Shown: positions 27,686 to 37,800 of the stretch, piece after piece
Numbering within the stretch: position 1 is the first letter of the stretch
Layout: every line of letters starts with the position of its first letter
Assembly: GCF_003075045.1 (NCBI RefSeq)
Contig: NZ_QCZD01000001.1
Location: 930,001-994,000 of the forward strand
Direction of reading: 5' to 3'
Length of the DNA stretch: 64,000 bases
DNA from: Maribacter litoralis
GTDB lineage: Bacteria; Bacteroidota; Bacteroidia; Flavobacteriales; Flavobacteriaceae
The notes under the pieces: generated by a model
What the model saw: the letters and a program-made list of their open reading frames with translations, nothing else
Told to the model about the DNA's origin: nothing
Databases searched by the model: none
Translations under genes and position numbers: made by a program

Positions 27686-29560
27686 ATGCTATCAAAACCT
27701 ACCATTATGAAATGCGATATTACATTTAAGTATCTATTATTATCTCTAGGCTGTTTGTTTATAAACTACTCAGTCGCCCAAGATTCAAAAAACGATATCA
27801 ACTATCAACTTGAAGGAGAGCTTAAAAAGTGGCATAAGGTTACCATAGTATATGACGGTCCGCATTCATCTGAGCAGGCAGAAATCAACCCTTTTACCAA
27901 TTATAGATTCAATGTTCGTTTTACACATAATGCTACTAATAAAACTTACCTAGTACCAGGATATTTTGCTGCTGATGGAAATGCCGGTGAGACTTCTGCC
28001 ATTGCAGGAAATAAATGGAAAGTACATTTTGCGCCCGATGAAATTGGTGAATGGAGTTTTAAAGTAGATTTTAGAAAAGGAAATTGGAGTGCTATTAGTG
28101 ATAAAGCAGATACGGGAGTAAGTGCAGAATTTATGGATGGCCATACAGGTAGTTTCACTATTGCCCCAACCGATAAAAAAGGGAAAGACTTTAGAGCAAA
28201 AGGTAGATTGCAATATGTTGGTGAGCGTTATTTGAAATTTGCAGAAACCAACGAATACTTCTTAAAACAAGGCGCGGATGCTCCTGAAAACTTTTTAGCC
28301 TATGCAGATTTCGATGGTACTTTCCACAACGATGGTCATGGCGATAAATTGGTAAAGACATGGTCTCCACATATTCAAGATTGGAATACTACTGACCCGG
28401 TTTGGAAAGGTAATAAGGGAAAAGGAATGATAGGTGCGCTTAATTATTTATCTAACAAAGGTCTTAATGCTTTTTCTTTTTTGACCAATAACATTAAGGG
28501 TGATGATAAAAATGTATTTCCATATGTTGATTACAACACTTGGGACCGTATGGACATTTCAAAATTAGACCAATGGGAAATTGTATTTAGTCATGCACAA
28601 AAAATTGGACTGTTTTTACATTTTAAAACCTTAGAGGTAGAAAACCAAGGTCTGTTGGATAATAGCGGAGTTGGTGCCAATAGCAAGTTATACTACCGAG
28701 AATTAATTGCACGCTTTGGGCATCACTTAGCACTAAACTGGAATCTTTGCGAGGAAAACGGTGAATGGGTAAAAAACCCTACAACCCCACCACAAGATAC
28801 TATGCAGCGCCTGGCTATGGCTCATTATTTTAAAACTCACGATCCCTATCATCATCACTTGGTTATTCACAATGGGAAAAAATTTGACGATTTGCTAGGA
28901 GCCGAATCTGGTATTACAGGACCATCCGTGCAAACCCATAGAGCCGATTTTGGTAGTATACATAAAGAAGTATTGCATTGGTTAGCTGCTTCAAAAAAAG
29001 CCGGCAATCAATGGGCAGTGGCTGTAGATGAACCGGGTGACGCACAACACTCCCTCTTACCTGATAACGAAAACCCAGATCATGACCTAGCAAGAAGAAA
29101 CGGACTTTGGGGAACACTTATGGCCGGTGGCTGGGGCAACGAATGGTATTTTGGATATAAACATGAACATTCTGACCTTACCTGCGAAGATTACCGTTCT
29201 CGAGATTTATTTTGGAATCAAGCTCACAATGCCATGCAGTTTTTTGAAGAAAACAATCTTTCTTATTGGGAAATGGAGAACCATAACGAGCTGGTTGGTA
29301 ATTCAGAGAACAAAAACACAGTTTACTGCCTAGCAAAACCAAATGATACTTATATCGTTTACCTGAATAGCGTAGAATCTACAGTTTTAGATTTAAGTGA
29401 AACAAGCAACACCTATAAGGTGCATTGGTACAACCCAAAAACAGGTGGAAAGCTAAAAACTTCGAAAATCAAAAAGGTATCGGGTGGTCAAAAAGTGGAT
29501 TTAGGAATAGCTCCAAAGGGTGAACAGAAAGACTGGGTCATTCTCCTTTCCAAAATATGA
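27686..29560 (+). CDS. DUF5060 / TIM-barrel-like protein with collagen-binding-like C-terminus, candidate glycosidase
   Basis: This 624-residue exported protein begins, in my choice, at the ATG at 27686. An upstream in-frame TTG would overlap GH117. The ATG at 27707 is another possible start. After the signal peptide comes a DUF5060-type Ig domain (about 30-140). A central region of about 190-530 looks like a TIM barrel similar to the DUF4038/GH140 group. A C-terminal beta-domain resembles PF12904. Two acidic positions fit clan GH-A-like catalysis: Glu356-Glu357 in NLCEENGEW and Glu449 in AVDEPG. It is coupled to the GH117, suggesting it works on agar-derived fragments. No activity is claimed. 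Confidence 0.75.
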   Translation: MLSKPTIMKCDITFKYLLLSLGCLFINYSVAQDSKNDINYQLEGELKKWHKVTIVYDGPHSSEQAEINPFTNYRFNVRFTHNATNKTYLVPGYFAADGNAGETSAIAGNKWKVHFAPDEIGEWSFKVDFRKGNWSAISDKADTGVSAEFMDGHTGSFTIAPTDKKGKDFRAKGRLQYVGERYLKFAETNEYFLKQGADAPENFLAYADFDGTFHNDGHGDKLVKTWSPHIQDWNTTDPVWKGNKGKGMIGALNYLSNKGLNAFSFLTNNIKGDDKNVFPYVDYNTWDRMDISKLDQWEIVFSHAQKIGLFLHFKTLEVENQGLLDNSGVGANSKLYYRELIARFGHHLALNWNLCEENGEWVKNPTTPPQDTMQRLAMAHYFKTHDPYHHHLVIHNGKKFDDLLGAESGITGPSVQTHRADFGSIHKEVLHWLAASKKAGNQWAVAVDEPGDAQHSLLPDNENPDHDLARRNGLWGTLMAGGWGNEWYFGYKHEHSDLTCEDYRSRDLFWNQAHNAMQFFEENNLSYWEMENHNELVGNSENKNTVYCLAKPNDTYIVYLNSVESTVLDLSETSNTYKVHWYNPKTGGKLKTSKIKKVSGGQKVDLGIAPKGEQKDWVILLSKI

Positions 29561-29938
29561 TCATACAACCCAAACAAACCATTTGCACAATAATCGTTCA
29601 TTCGATTATTTTAACGATTAGACACCTACAGTCCTTCAAAATTAAAAATCCAAAGAACAAATACCATGTGCTTTTTTGTCTTTTTAAAGATTGACGCACC
29701 ACAACTACATCTTTTATCGAACTAGTCACTGAAAACCAGTTTCTGCCATACTGAAAAATGGAACTGATTGGTTATGGATTAGCACAAATGGTTTTACTAC
29801 CACGCTCAGCATATTGCCAAATACTCAAAATAGCCCATAAAATAATAGCAAAAACCATATGTAACACTCTCTAAATCATTTGTGTCGTAAAAATTTAACA
29901 TTTTTTTAAATATTGCATCAACTGAAAATGAACAAACT
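29561..29938. other. 378-base intergenic region upstream of the second SusC
   Basis: No credible gene is seen here. It must contain the promoter of the SusC/SusD operon, but I could not place a clear Bacteroidetes-type promoter (TTTG / TAnnTTTG) with confidence. It includes the inverted repeat listed separately. Confidence 0.6.
29591..29620. repeat. 8-base inverted repeat after the DUF5060 gene
   Basis: TAATCGTT at 29591-29598 and AACGATTA at 29613-29620 form a perfect inverted repeat with a 14-base AT-rich spacer. It is 31 bases past the DUF5060 stop and lacks a following T-run, so it is a weak terminator candidate. An operator for the SusCD promoter is an alternative. Confidence 0.4.
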
Positions 29939-32900
29939 ATGCGAGTAAAACAAATTAACTCAAAAACACTTTGGTTCTTATTATTATACTTTTTAGTAAG
30001 CATCAATTTAATGTACGCCCAAGACATTAATGTCAAAGGTAACGTAAGCGATGAATCAGGTCCTTTACCTGGAGTATCCGTTATTGTCAAAGGTACTACC
30101 ACTGGCGTAGCTACTGATTTTGATGGTAATTATGAAATTAATGCCAGTGCTGACGACACGCTTGTTTTTACCTATTTAGGTTATAAAACAAAAGAATTAG
30201 CTATTAATGGTAGAACTAATCTCAATGTTGTTTTAGACACCGATGTTTCTACATTGGACGAAGTAGTCATTATAGGTTACGGTAGTTCTAAAAGAAAAGA
30301 TTTAACAGGTTCCATTGTTTCTGTAAAAGGAGAAGATTTAGATAAAGTGGCTCCTGTTTCGTTTGAAGGGGGACTAGCGGCAAGAGCATCTGGTGTACAA
30401 GTTGTACAATCCGGCGGTGAGCCCGGATCTGGTTTTAACATTAGAATTAGAGGTGGTAGTTCTATTACCGCTAGTAATGATCCCCTTTATGTAATTGATG
30501 GCTTTGCCTTACAAGGTAATACTGCCAGTACTGCCGTTGGTATCGGTAACTCTTCTACAAGTCCGCTATCAACAATAGACCCTAGCTCTATTGAATCTAT
30601 TGAAGTTTTGAAAGATGCTTCGGCAACAGCCATTTACGGTTCTAGAGGTGCGAACGGTGTAATTATAATTACGACAAAACAAGGAAAAAAAGGTAGAGCT
30701 TCACTTAATTTCGAAACGTTTACCGGTGTATCTACCTTAGCTAGACCATTGGATCTAATGACCGGTCAAGAATATGTAGATTTCTGGAACGATTATTTCC
30801 CATGGAACCCCGATGCCGAGGATACTTACACCAGAGCTTATAGATATGATGATGGTTCACCATTAGATTTGAGCGATCCTCGAGTATTGGTTACCGACTG
30901 GCAAAAAGAAATTACAAGACCAGCAATCACCAAGAGCTATAAAGTATCTATGAGCGGTGGTGGTGATAAGAACACATATTCAGCTTCTTTCTCATACCTT
31001 AATCAAGAGGGTATCGTAAAAACATCTGATTTTGAAAGGTATAATGGAAACTTAAATATCAATCAAAATATAAGCGACAAATTAAAAGCCGGTATGAACC
31101 TGAATTTAGGTATCAACAAAAATAATGGTATCGTAAATGCAGCCAATGAAAACGGTAATGGTAGAAACGGTATTATTACCAGTGCCATACTTTTTACACC
31201 CGTACAAGGTATCAATAGATATGATGATGCCGAATATGATGAAAACGGTCGTATAATCTCGGTAAGAGATGGTGATATTACTAATCCTCTGGCTACCCTA
31301 GAGTTTAACAGTAATAACAGAACCGCTTTTCAATCTTTCGGTAGTGTATATATTCAATATACCTTGGCAGACGGACTTACTTTTAAGTCATCAGTAAGGG
31401 GTAATATATCCTCTACTAAAGGTACTGCTTACTTTTCAGAGAAAATCAGTTGGGGTAGAACGGCGAATGGTAGAGCATTCGTAAACAACAATATGGGAAC
31501 TGGTATTATAACCGAGCAAAATTTAAACTTCAGCAAGGTTTATGGAGACCACTCTTTGAATGCTACGGCGGTTTATGAAGAACAACAGAATACATTTGAA
31601 TTCAACAATTCAGCAGCAACAGGTTTTGATCTCCCTGGCGTAAACCTAAACAATTTGGCTTCTGCCACGGAGACCTTACCTAACTCTTCTGGATTTACCA
31701 AAACCGCTCTACAATCGTATCTTGCTAGGGTTCAATATGATTACAAAGGTAAATACACATTAAATGCCAGTGCTAGATATGATGGTTCATCTAGATTTGC
31801 AGAGGGTAAAAAGTTTGGCTTCTTTCCTTCGGTAGGTGTTGCCTGGAACGTAGCAAACGAAAACTTTCTCAAAGAAAACAACACCTTAAATCGTTTTAGA
31901 ATTAAGGCTAGTTTTGGAGAAACCGGTAATACCGCCATTGGTTCATACCGATCTTTTGCTCAAGCTGGTGTAGCAAGTACCATATTAAACGGAAATCAAT
32001 TGGTTACAGGAGCATCTATACAGCAACTTGCGAATGAAGAATTAACTTGGGAAACTACCCAACAGTTTGATGCCGGTCTTTCCATAGGAATGTTCAATGA
32101 TAGAATTTCTTTAGAAGCAGATTATTACCGTAAAGAAACTTCTGATCTTTTATTAGAAGTTCCATTACCATCAACAACCGGATTTAAAACCGTATTTAAA
32201 AACTTAGGAAAAGTTGAGAATAAGGGACTTGAATTTGCATTGAACACGGTAAATTTTGACAATGAAAACTTCGGATGGACATCGAATTTCAACATCAGTT
32301 TTAATGACAACCAAGTTTTAGATCTTGGTGATGCCGATCAATTTTTGGTAAACTCTATCGGTGACAATCAAATACAAGATGATTACATAGTAAAGGTTGG
32401 AGAATCTTTAGGTTCCATGTATGGTTTAGAAGTCGATGGAATTTATAACTATAGTGATTTTGCCGCTTTCGACGGATTATCAAATGAAGAAGCTGCCGCA
32501 AAAGTTAGGCAAGACGCTGCAGATCAAGGCGTGGTCTGGTATGATGTGGTTTATGAACTTAAAGAAGGTACAGTGCTTTCTTCCGGTCAGCCAGACAATA
32601 CGAAATACAGACCAGGTATGCCAAAATTCGTAGATCAACTTACTGTTGATACTGATGGTGACGGTGTACCAGATGCTGCAGACGGCGTTGTAAATTCTGA
32701 TGATCGAAAAATAATAGGTAATGCATTACCAAAGCATTTTGGCGGATTTACCAATAACTTTAGATACAAGAACTTAGATCTTTCAGTAATTACCCAATGG
32801 TCTTATGGTAACGATGTTTACTTAAAAAGTCTTAGTAAAGGTACGGCCCAAGCAATTCCGTTTTTAAATAAATATGGTAGAGTTGCCGATCGTTGGACAC

Positions 32901-33232
32901 CTGAAACACCAGATACAGATATCCCTTCTATTTGGGGAGATGGCGATGCTGGTATTAATGGAACTGCTTATTCGTCATTTATTGAAGATGGCTCTTATTT
33001 TAGAATTAGCAACGTTACTTTAGGTTATGAATTACCTACCAGAGTAAAGAAAAGCATTGGTCTTAAAAGCTGTAGAGTATATGCTGCTGTGGATAACCTA
33101 CATGTTTTTACAAAATACTCAGGTTACGATCCAGACGTAAGTGTTGGTAACAATCAACTTACTCCAGGTCTAGATGCAGACTCTTACCCAAGATCAAGAA
33201 CTATAAGATTAGGTTTAAGCGTAGGATTCTAA
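29939..33232 (+). CDS. SusC-like TonB-dependent receptor
   Basis: This 1097-residue outer-membrane receptor is complete. It has a signal peptide (about 1-28), an N-terminal carboxypeptidase-regulatory-like domain (about 30-105, GVSVIVKGTTTGVATDFDGNY), a TonB-box region (LDEVVIIGYGS, about 107-117) and a plug with IRIRGGSSI and DPLYVIDGF. Next come ATAIYGSRGANGVIIITTK, the classic SusC motif, and a 22-stranded barrel ending in Phe (LSVGF). It imports glycan fragments with the SusD encoded 24 bases downstream. It follows the GH117/DUF5060 pair and precedes the GH16/sulfatase block, so red-algal galactan oligosaccharides are the likely cargo. Confidence 0.96.
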   Translation: MRVKQINSKTLWFLLLYFLVSINLMYAQDINVKGNVSDESGPLPGVSVIVKGTTTGVATDFDGNYEINASADDTLVFTYLGYKTKELAINGRTNLNVVLDTDVSTLDEVVIIGYGSSKRKDLTGSIVSVKGEDLDKVAPVSFEGGLAARASGVQVVQSGGEPGSGFNIRIRGGSSITASNDPLYVIDGFALQGNTASTAVGIGNSSTSPLSTIDPSSIESIEVLKDASATAIYGSRGANGVIIITTKQGKKGRASLNFETFTGVSTLARPLDLMTGQEYVDFWNDYFPWNPDAEDTYTRAYRYDDGSPLDLSDPRVLVTDWQKEITRPAITKSYKVSMSGGGDKNTYSASFSYLNQEGIVKTSDFERYNGNLNINQNISDKLKAGMNLNLGINKNNGIVNAANENGNGRNGIITSAILFTPVQGINRYDDAEYDENGRIISVRDGDITNPLATLEFNSNNRTAFQSFGSVYIQYTLADGLTFKSSVRGNISSTKGTAYFSEKISWGRTANGRAFVNNNMGTGIITEQNLNFSKVYGDHSLNATAVYEEQQNTFEFNNSAATGFDLPGVNLNNLASATETLPNSSGFTKTALQSYLARVQYDYKGKYTLNASARYDGSSRFAEGKKFGFFPSVGVAWNVANENFLKENNTLNRFRIKASFGETGNTAIGSYRSFAQAGVASTILNGNQLVTGASIQQLANEELTWETTQQFDAGLSIGMFNDRISLEADYYRKETSDLLLEVPLPSTTGFKTVFKNLGKVENKGLEFALNTVNFDNENFGWTSNFNISFNDNQVLDLGDADQFLVNSIGDNQIQDDYIVKVGESLGSMYGLEVDGIYNYSDFAAFDGLSNEEAAAKVRQDAADQGVVWYDVVYELKEGTVLSSGQPDNTKYRPGMPKFVDQLTVDTDGDGVPDAADGVVNSDDRKIIGNALPKHFGGFTNNFRYKNLDLSVITQWSYGNDVYLKSLSKGTAQAIPFLNKYGRVADRWTPETPDTDIPSIWGDGDAGINGTAYSSFIEDGSYFRISNVTLGYELPTRVKKSIGLKSCRVYAAVDNLHVFTKYSGYDPDVSVGNNQLTPGLDADSYPRSRTIRLGLSVGF

Positions 33233-33256
33233 TTAAAGAACAAAAAAAATTAAAAG

Positions 33257-34798
33257 ATGAAAAAAACTAAATTTTACGGAATATTGACGCTAGCGGCAGG
33301 ACTGTTGCTTGTGTCTTCTTGTGATGATGATATTTTAACGGAAAACCCCAGTAACTTCTTAACTCCCGATGCTCTTTTGGTAGACACCAAAGGTGCAGAA
33401 ACCTATCTTATTGGTGCGTACGATGCCGTACAGCCTATAGTTTCATCTGGCGGAAATGGTAAAGATGGTTGGGGCATTCATTGGGGTACAGTTGCCGCTG
33501 ATGAAGTTGTTTTTCCACCATGGGCAGGTGATAGAAAATTTATCTATCTGCATCAATTAACACCATCAAATGGTGTGGTGCGGTCTATTTGGGAGAATTT
33601 ATACGTTGCATTGAACAGAATCAACAGTACAATTGACCGAATTGAAGCAATGAACGAAGATGAAATCGATAATGAATCTAAAAGTAAATTCGTTGCCGAA
33701 GCAAAATTCTTAAGATCCATGGTGTTATTTTCTTTAGTATCCACGTATGAAAACATTCCATTGTTAACAAGTGAAACTACAGATCTAGAGTCTGTGGAAG
33801 TAAGTCAGGCAACACCGGAAGAAACCTATAACTTCATCATACAAGACTTGCAACAAGCCGCAAGTGTACTACCGGAAGAACAAGGTGGCGGTCGTGCCAC
33901 AAAGGGCGCAGCTAAATCTTTATTAGGTAAAGTCTATTTACAAATGAGTGGCTTTCCCCTTAATCAAACAGACAAATTGGCCAGTGCCGAAACTGTTTTA
34001 AAAGAAGTAATGGATAGCGGTGTTTATGATCTTTTACCAAACTACAGAGAGGTTTTCGACCTTAATAACGAGCAAAGCGTAGAAATGGTGTATTCTATTG
34101 GTATGGATGGTCCTGCACGTGGAGAAGGCGGACTATTAAGTACTTTTTACGGTCCTAATGGAAATGTAAACAACGGCGGTGGCTGGGGTACTTGTTTTAT
34201 CAATCATTCATTTGAAGCTTCTTACGACAGAGAAGATGTTAGGTTGTTTAATAATATCGCTAAGCACAATGCCAATGACGCAACTCCAGAAGAAGGATTC
34301 TCTGACCCAGAAACACATACCGTAAACATGAATAACTGGAGAGGTTGGAAATGGCATGCAGAAAAACCAAATAGCTATCCTAACGACACGCCATTTGATA
34401 ACCCGTACATTAGGTACGCAGATGTTCTATTAATGTACGCTGAGGCACTTAACGGTCAAGGCAAGCTTACTCAGGCAGATTTGGACATTACTGTAAACCG
34501 ATTGAGAGCAAGAGCTAGAATGACTGATGATGCCGTTCCAGATATGGTTGTAGGTTCACAAGACGATAATGCAACCGAACTTTTAGAAGAACGTAGAAAA
34601 GAACTTTGTTTTGAAGGATGGAGACGTAATGATCTTATTCGTTTTGGCGTCTATCATGAAGCTATTTCGGGGATAACACAAGGCGGACCAAATGCTGGTG
34701 ATCCAGGACCTGAATTTCAAGATTTTGAAATACGTTGGCCAATACCTCAATCTGAGTTGGACATTAACCCTAATCTGGTGCAAAACCCTGGTTACTAG
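33257..34798 (+). CDS. SusD/RagB-like surface glycan-binding lipoprotein
   Basis: This 513-residue partner of the second SusC has a lipoprotein signal with Cys22 followed by DDD, favouring surface display. SusD motifs are AEAKFLRSMVLFSLV (about 147), RYADVLLMYAEALNGQG (about 390) and the C-terminal ERRKELCFEGWRRNDLIRFG (about 445). It differs strongly in sequence from the SusD at 1318-3027, so the two systems probably handle different fragments. A strong terminator follows. Confidence 0.96.
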   Translation: MKKTKFYGILTLAAGLLLVSSCDDDILTENPSNFLTPDALLVDTKGAETYLIGAYDAVQPIVSSGGNGKDGWGIHWGTVAADEVVFPPWAGDRKFIYLHQLTPSNGVVRSIWENLYVALNRINSTIDRIEAMNEDEIDNESKSKFVAEAKFLRSMVLFSLVSTYENIPLLTSETTDLESVEVSQATPEETYNFIIQDLQQAASVLPEEQGGGRATKGAAKSLLGKVYLQMSGFPLNQTDKLASAETVLKEVMDSGVYDLLPNYREVFDLNNEQSVEMVYSIGMDGPARGEGGLLSTFYGPNGNVNNGGGWGTCFINHSFEASYDREDVRLFNNIAKHNANDATPEEGFSDPETHTVNMNNWRGWKWHAEKPNSYPNDTPFDNPYIRYADVLLMYAEALNGQGKLTQADLDITVNRLRARARMTDDAVPDMVVGSQDDNATELLEERRKELCFEGWRRNDLIRFGVYHEAISGITQGGPNAGDPGPEFQDFEIRWPIPQSELDINPNLVQNPGY

Positions 34799-34830
34799 TA
34801 ATATATTTTTAATATCTTAAACAAATAATT

Positions 34831-34864
34831 AAAAAGCCTATTCATCATTTCTGAATAGGCTTTT
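34831..34864 (+). terminator. Intrinsic terminator after the second SusD
   Basis: AAAAAGCCTATTCA pairs with TGAATAGGCTTTT around a 7-base loop and is followed by T-rich sequence. It lies 32 bases past the SusD stop and 17 bases before the next gene. Readthrough may set the expression of the downstream FG-GAP/GH16 genes. Confidence 0.88.
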
Positions 34865-34881
34865 ATGCTAAAACACTGTAT

Positions 34882-37800
34882 ATGTTTCTTCACCGTTTTC
34901 TAGCCGCCAAAACCGTAATAATTGTTTTATTGAGCAGCTTTCTATTTTATAGTTGTGAAGATAAAGAAGTGGCTCAAAAAGTGAAGAATACTAAAGAAAC
35001 ACCACTGTTTAAATTAGTACAGCCCGAAGATTCAGGCGTCAAATTTAAAAATACGATTGAAGAAAACTTTGATAATTTCTTTGCCATTTTCAACTATGTC
35101 TACAATGGTGCGGGTGTTGCCATAGCAGATATCAACAATGACGGTTTATCTGACATTTATTTTACAGCTAATGAAGCGCCCGATAGATTATATTTAAACA
35201 AAGGCAACTTCACCTTTGATGATATTACAGATTCGGCAAACTTAAGCAAGCAAGACGGTTGGCATAACGGTGTGGTCATGGCAGATGTAAATGCAGACGG
35301 CTTAACAGATATTTATGTCTGTAGAGGCGGTTGGCAAGATACGCCACAAGAAAGAAGCAATCTTCTATACATAAATCAAGGGGATAATACCTTTAAGGAA
35401 TCTGCCGCTGACTACGGATTGGCAGACGAAGGGTTTTCGGTAATGGCATCCTTTTTTGATATGGATAACGATAATGACTTGGACCTCTACCTTACGAATA
35501 GACCTGAACATTTTTTTCTCAACTACCAGCAGGTTTTAGCGGGTAAGGCCGATGAAAATGATTTCTATAGAGACAAACTCTTTATCAACAACAGCGGAAA
35601 ATTTGAAGAAGTAGGCAAACAAAAGGGAATTACTAGCAATTTTGGTTACGGACTAGGATTAGTAACTTCTGATGTGGATAAAGACGGCCAAGTGGATCTC
35701 TTTGTTGCCAATGATTATTTAGAACGAGATTATCTCTACATGAATCAGGGTAATGGAATTTTCAACGAGCAATTGAAATCGAGATTTAATCATATACCGT
35801 TTTACGCCATGGGTGTAGATATAGCAGATTTAGATAATGATGGTTGGGAAGATATCATTCAATTAGAAATGATGCCAGAGGACTATGAACGCTCCAAAAC
35901 CACGATGGCAGATATGAACACACAGCTGTTCGCCAATATGAAAAACAATGGTTTTCATTACCAATACATGCACAACATGCTTCAAAAAAACCGTGGCGAA
36001 GGGTTTTTTAGTGATGTATCGCAGTATTCGGGCATTGCCAAAACAGATTGGAGCTGGGCATGCTTGGCAAGTGATTTCGATAATGACGGTCTACGGGATA
36101 TTTTCATTACAAACGGATTTAAAAGAGATATTTGGGATAAAGATGCCACTATAAAATTTAGGCAATACATGCAAAGTGCCGAAGCATCTCAACGAACAAA
36201 TGAAGAGAATGCACAGCATATTATTTCCCTATTTAAACAGAACAAAATTTCGAACTACCTCTATAAAAATGACGGTGATTTAAAATTCACCAATATGAGT
36301 AAGGCTTGGGGATTAGACCAACAAAGCTTTTCTAACGGAGCCGCAACTGCAGATTTGGATAATGACGGCGATTTGGATATTATCGTAAATAACGTTGATG
36401 ATCCAGCTTTTATTTATGAAAACCTTACCAATTCTAAAGAGAACGGATATCTTAAAATAAAGCTCAAGGGTCCCGCAACAAACAAGGATGGTTTAGGAGC
36501 AAAAATCACACTAAAAATAAATGATAGCATACAGTTTCATGAATTTAAAACTGTTCGTGGCTATCTTTCTTCGGTAGAACCAATTGCACATTTTGGTCTT
36601 GGAGATGTAACTAAAATAGACTCCCTAACCATTGGCTGGCCAGATGGCAAAGAGCATCAACTTCATGATATTGCTGCCAATAGAACAATCATTGTCGATT
36701 ATAAAAATGCCTTACAGCCTTTAGAAAAGTCTTCAACCAAAGAAACCCTATTTGTAGATGCAACCAGCTCTTCTTTCTCATCCGTCTACAAACACCAAGA
36801 AAATGAATTTGACGATTTTAGAATTCAGGTATTACTGCCTCACAAACTTTCTAACGAAGGACCTTGTATTGCCGTTGGCGATATTAACAATGATGGTTTA
36901 GAGGACTTTTATGTTGGTGGGGCAACAGGCAGTTCAGGTGCTATTTATTATCAAACTGCTAAAGAATCCTTTGTAAAAAAAGACAATGCCATTTTATCCG
37001 GTGACGCAAAATTTGAAGATGTTGATGCCGTATTTTTCGATGTAGATAATGACCAAGATCTTGATCTTTATGTGGTAAGCGGTGGTAATGAATTTTCCGA
37101 AAACTCCCCTTTACTTCAAGATCGACTCTACCTCAACGATGGTAAGGGTAATTTCATTACGAAAAAAGAGCTGATTAAAAGTGCAGAAAGTGGTGGTTGC
37201 GTACTGCCTTTTGATGTTGACAATGATGGTGACCTAGACCTTTTTATAGGCGGTAGGCTGGTTCCTGCAAAATATCCAAAAGCTCCAAGAAGTATTATTC
37301 TAAAAAACGAAAACGGAAACTTTACCGATGCTACAGCAGAGCTGGCTCCTGAACTGGAGTTTATTGGTATGGTAACAGATGCCACATACTCGGATATTGA
37401 TGGCGATAATAATAAAGAACTTATCGTAGTTGGTGAATGGATGCCTATTTCAGCATTTAAAAACAATAATGGCAATCTTGTAAATGAAACGCACTCCTAC
37501 GGTTTAGACAAAACTAATGGTTGGTATAATACAGTTACAGCCGTAGACATTGACCAAGATGGTAGTAATGAACTTTTAGTCGGTAATCTTGGACTAAACT
37601 ACAAGTTTACGGCAAGCGAAAAGAAACCATTTAAGGTCTACGCTAGTGATTTTGACCAAAACGGTACAAATGATATTTTTCTAGCGAAAGACTACAAAGG
37701 TAGACAAGTACCTATAAGGGGTCTACAATGTAGCTCGGAGCAATTACCAGGATTGGACCGAAAATTTAAAACTTTTACTCAATTTTCTAAATCTAACCTT

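Noticed and set aside
37128-37475. Open frame of 115 codons on the minus strand
   Set aside because: It lies opposite FG-GAP repeats, whose biased codons readily leave the antisense frame open. No start context or homology is visible.
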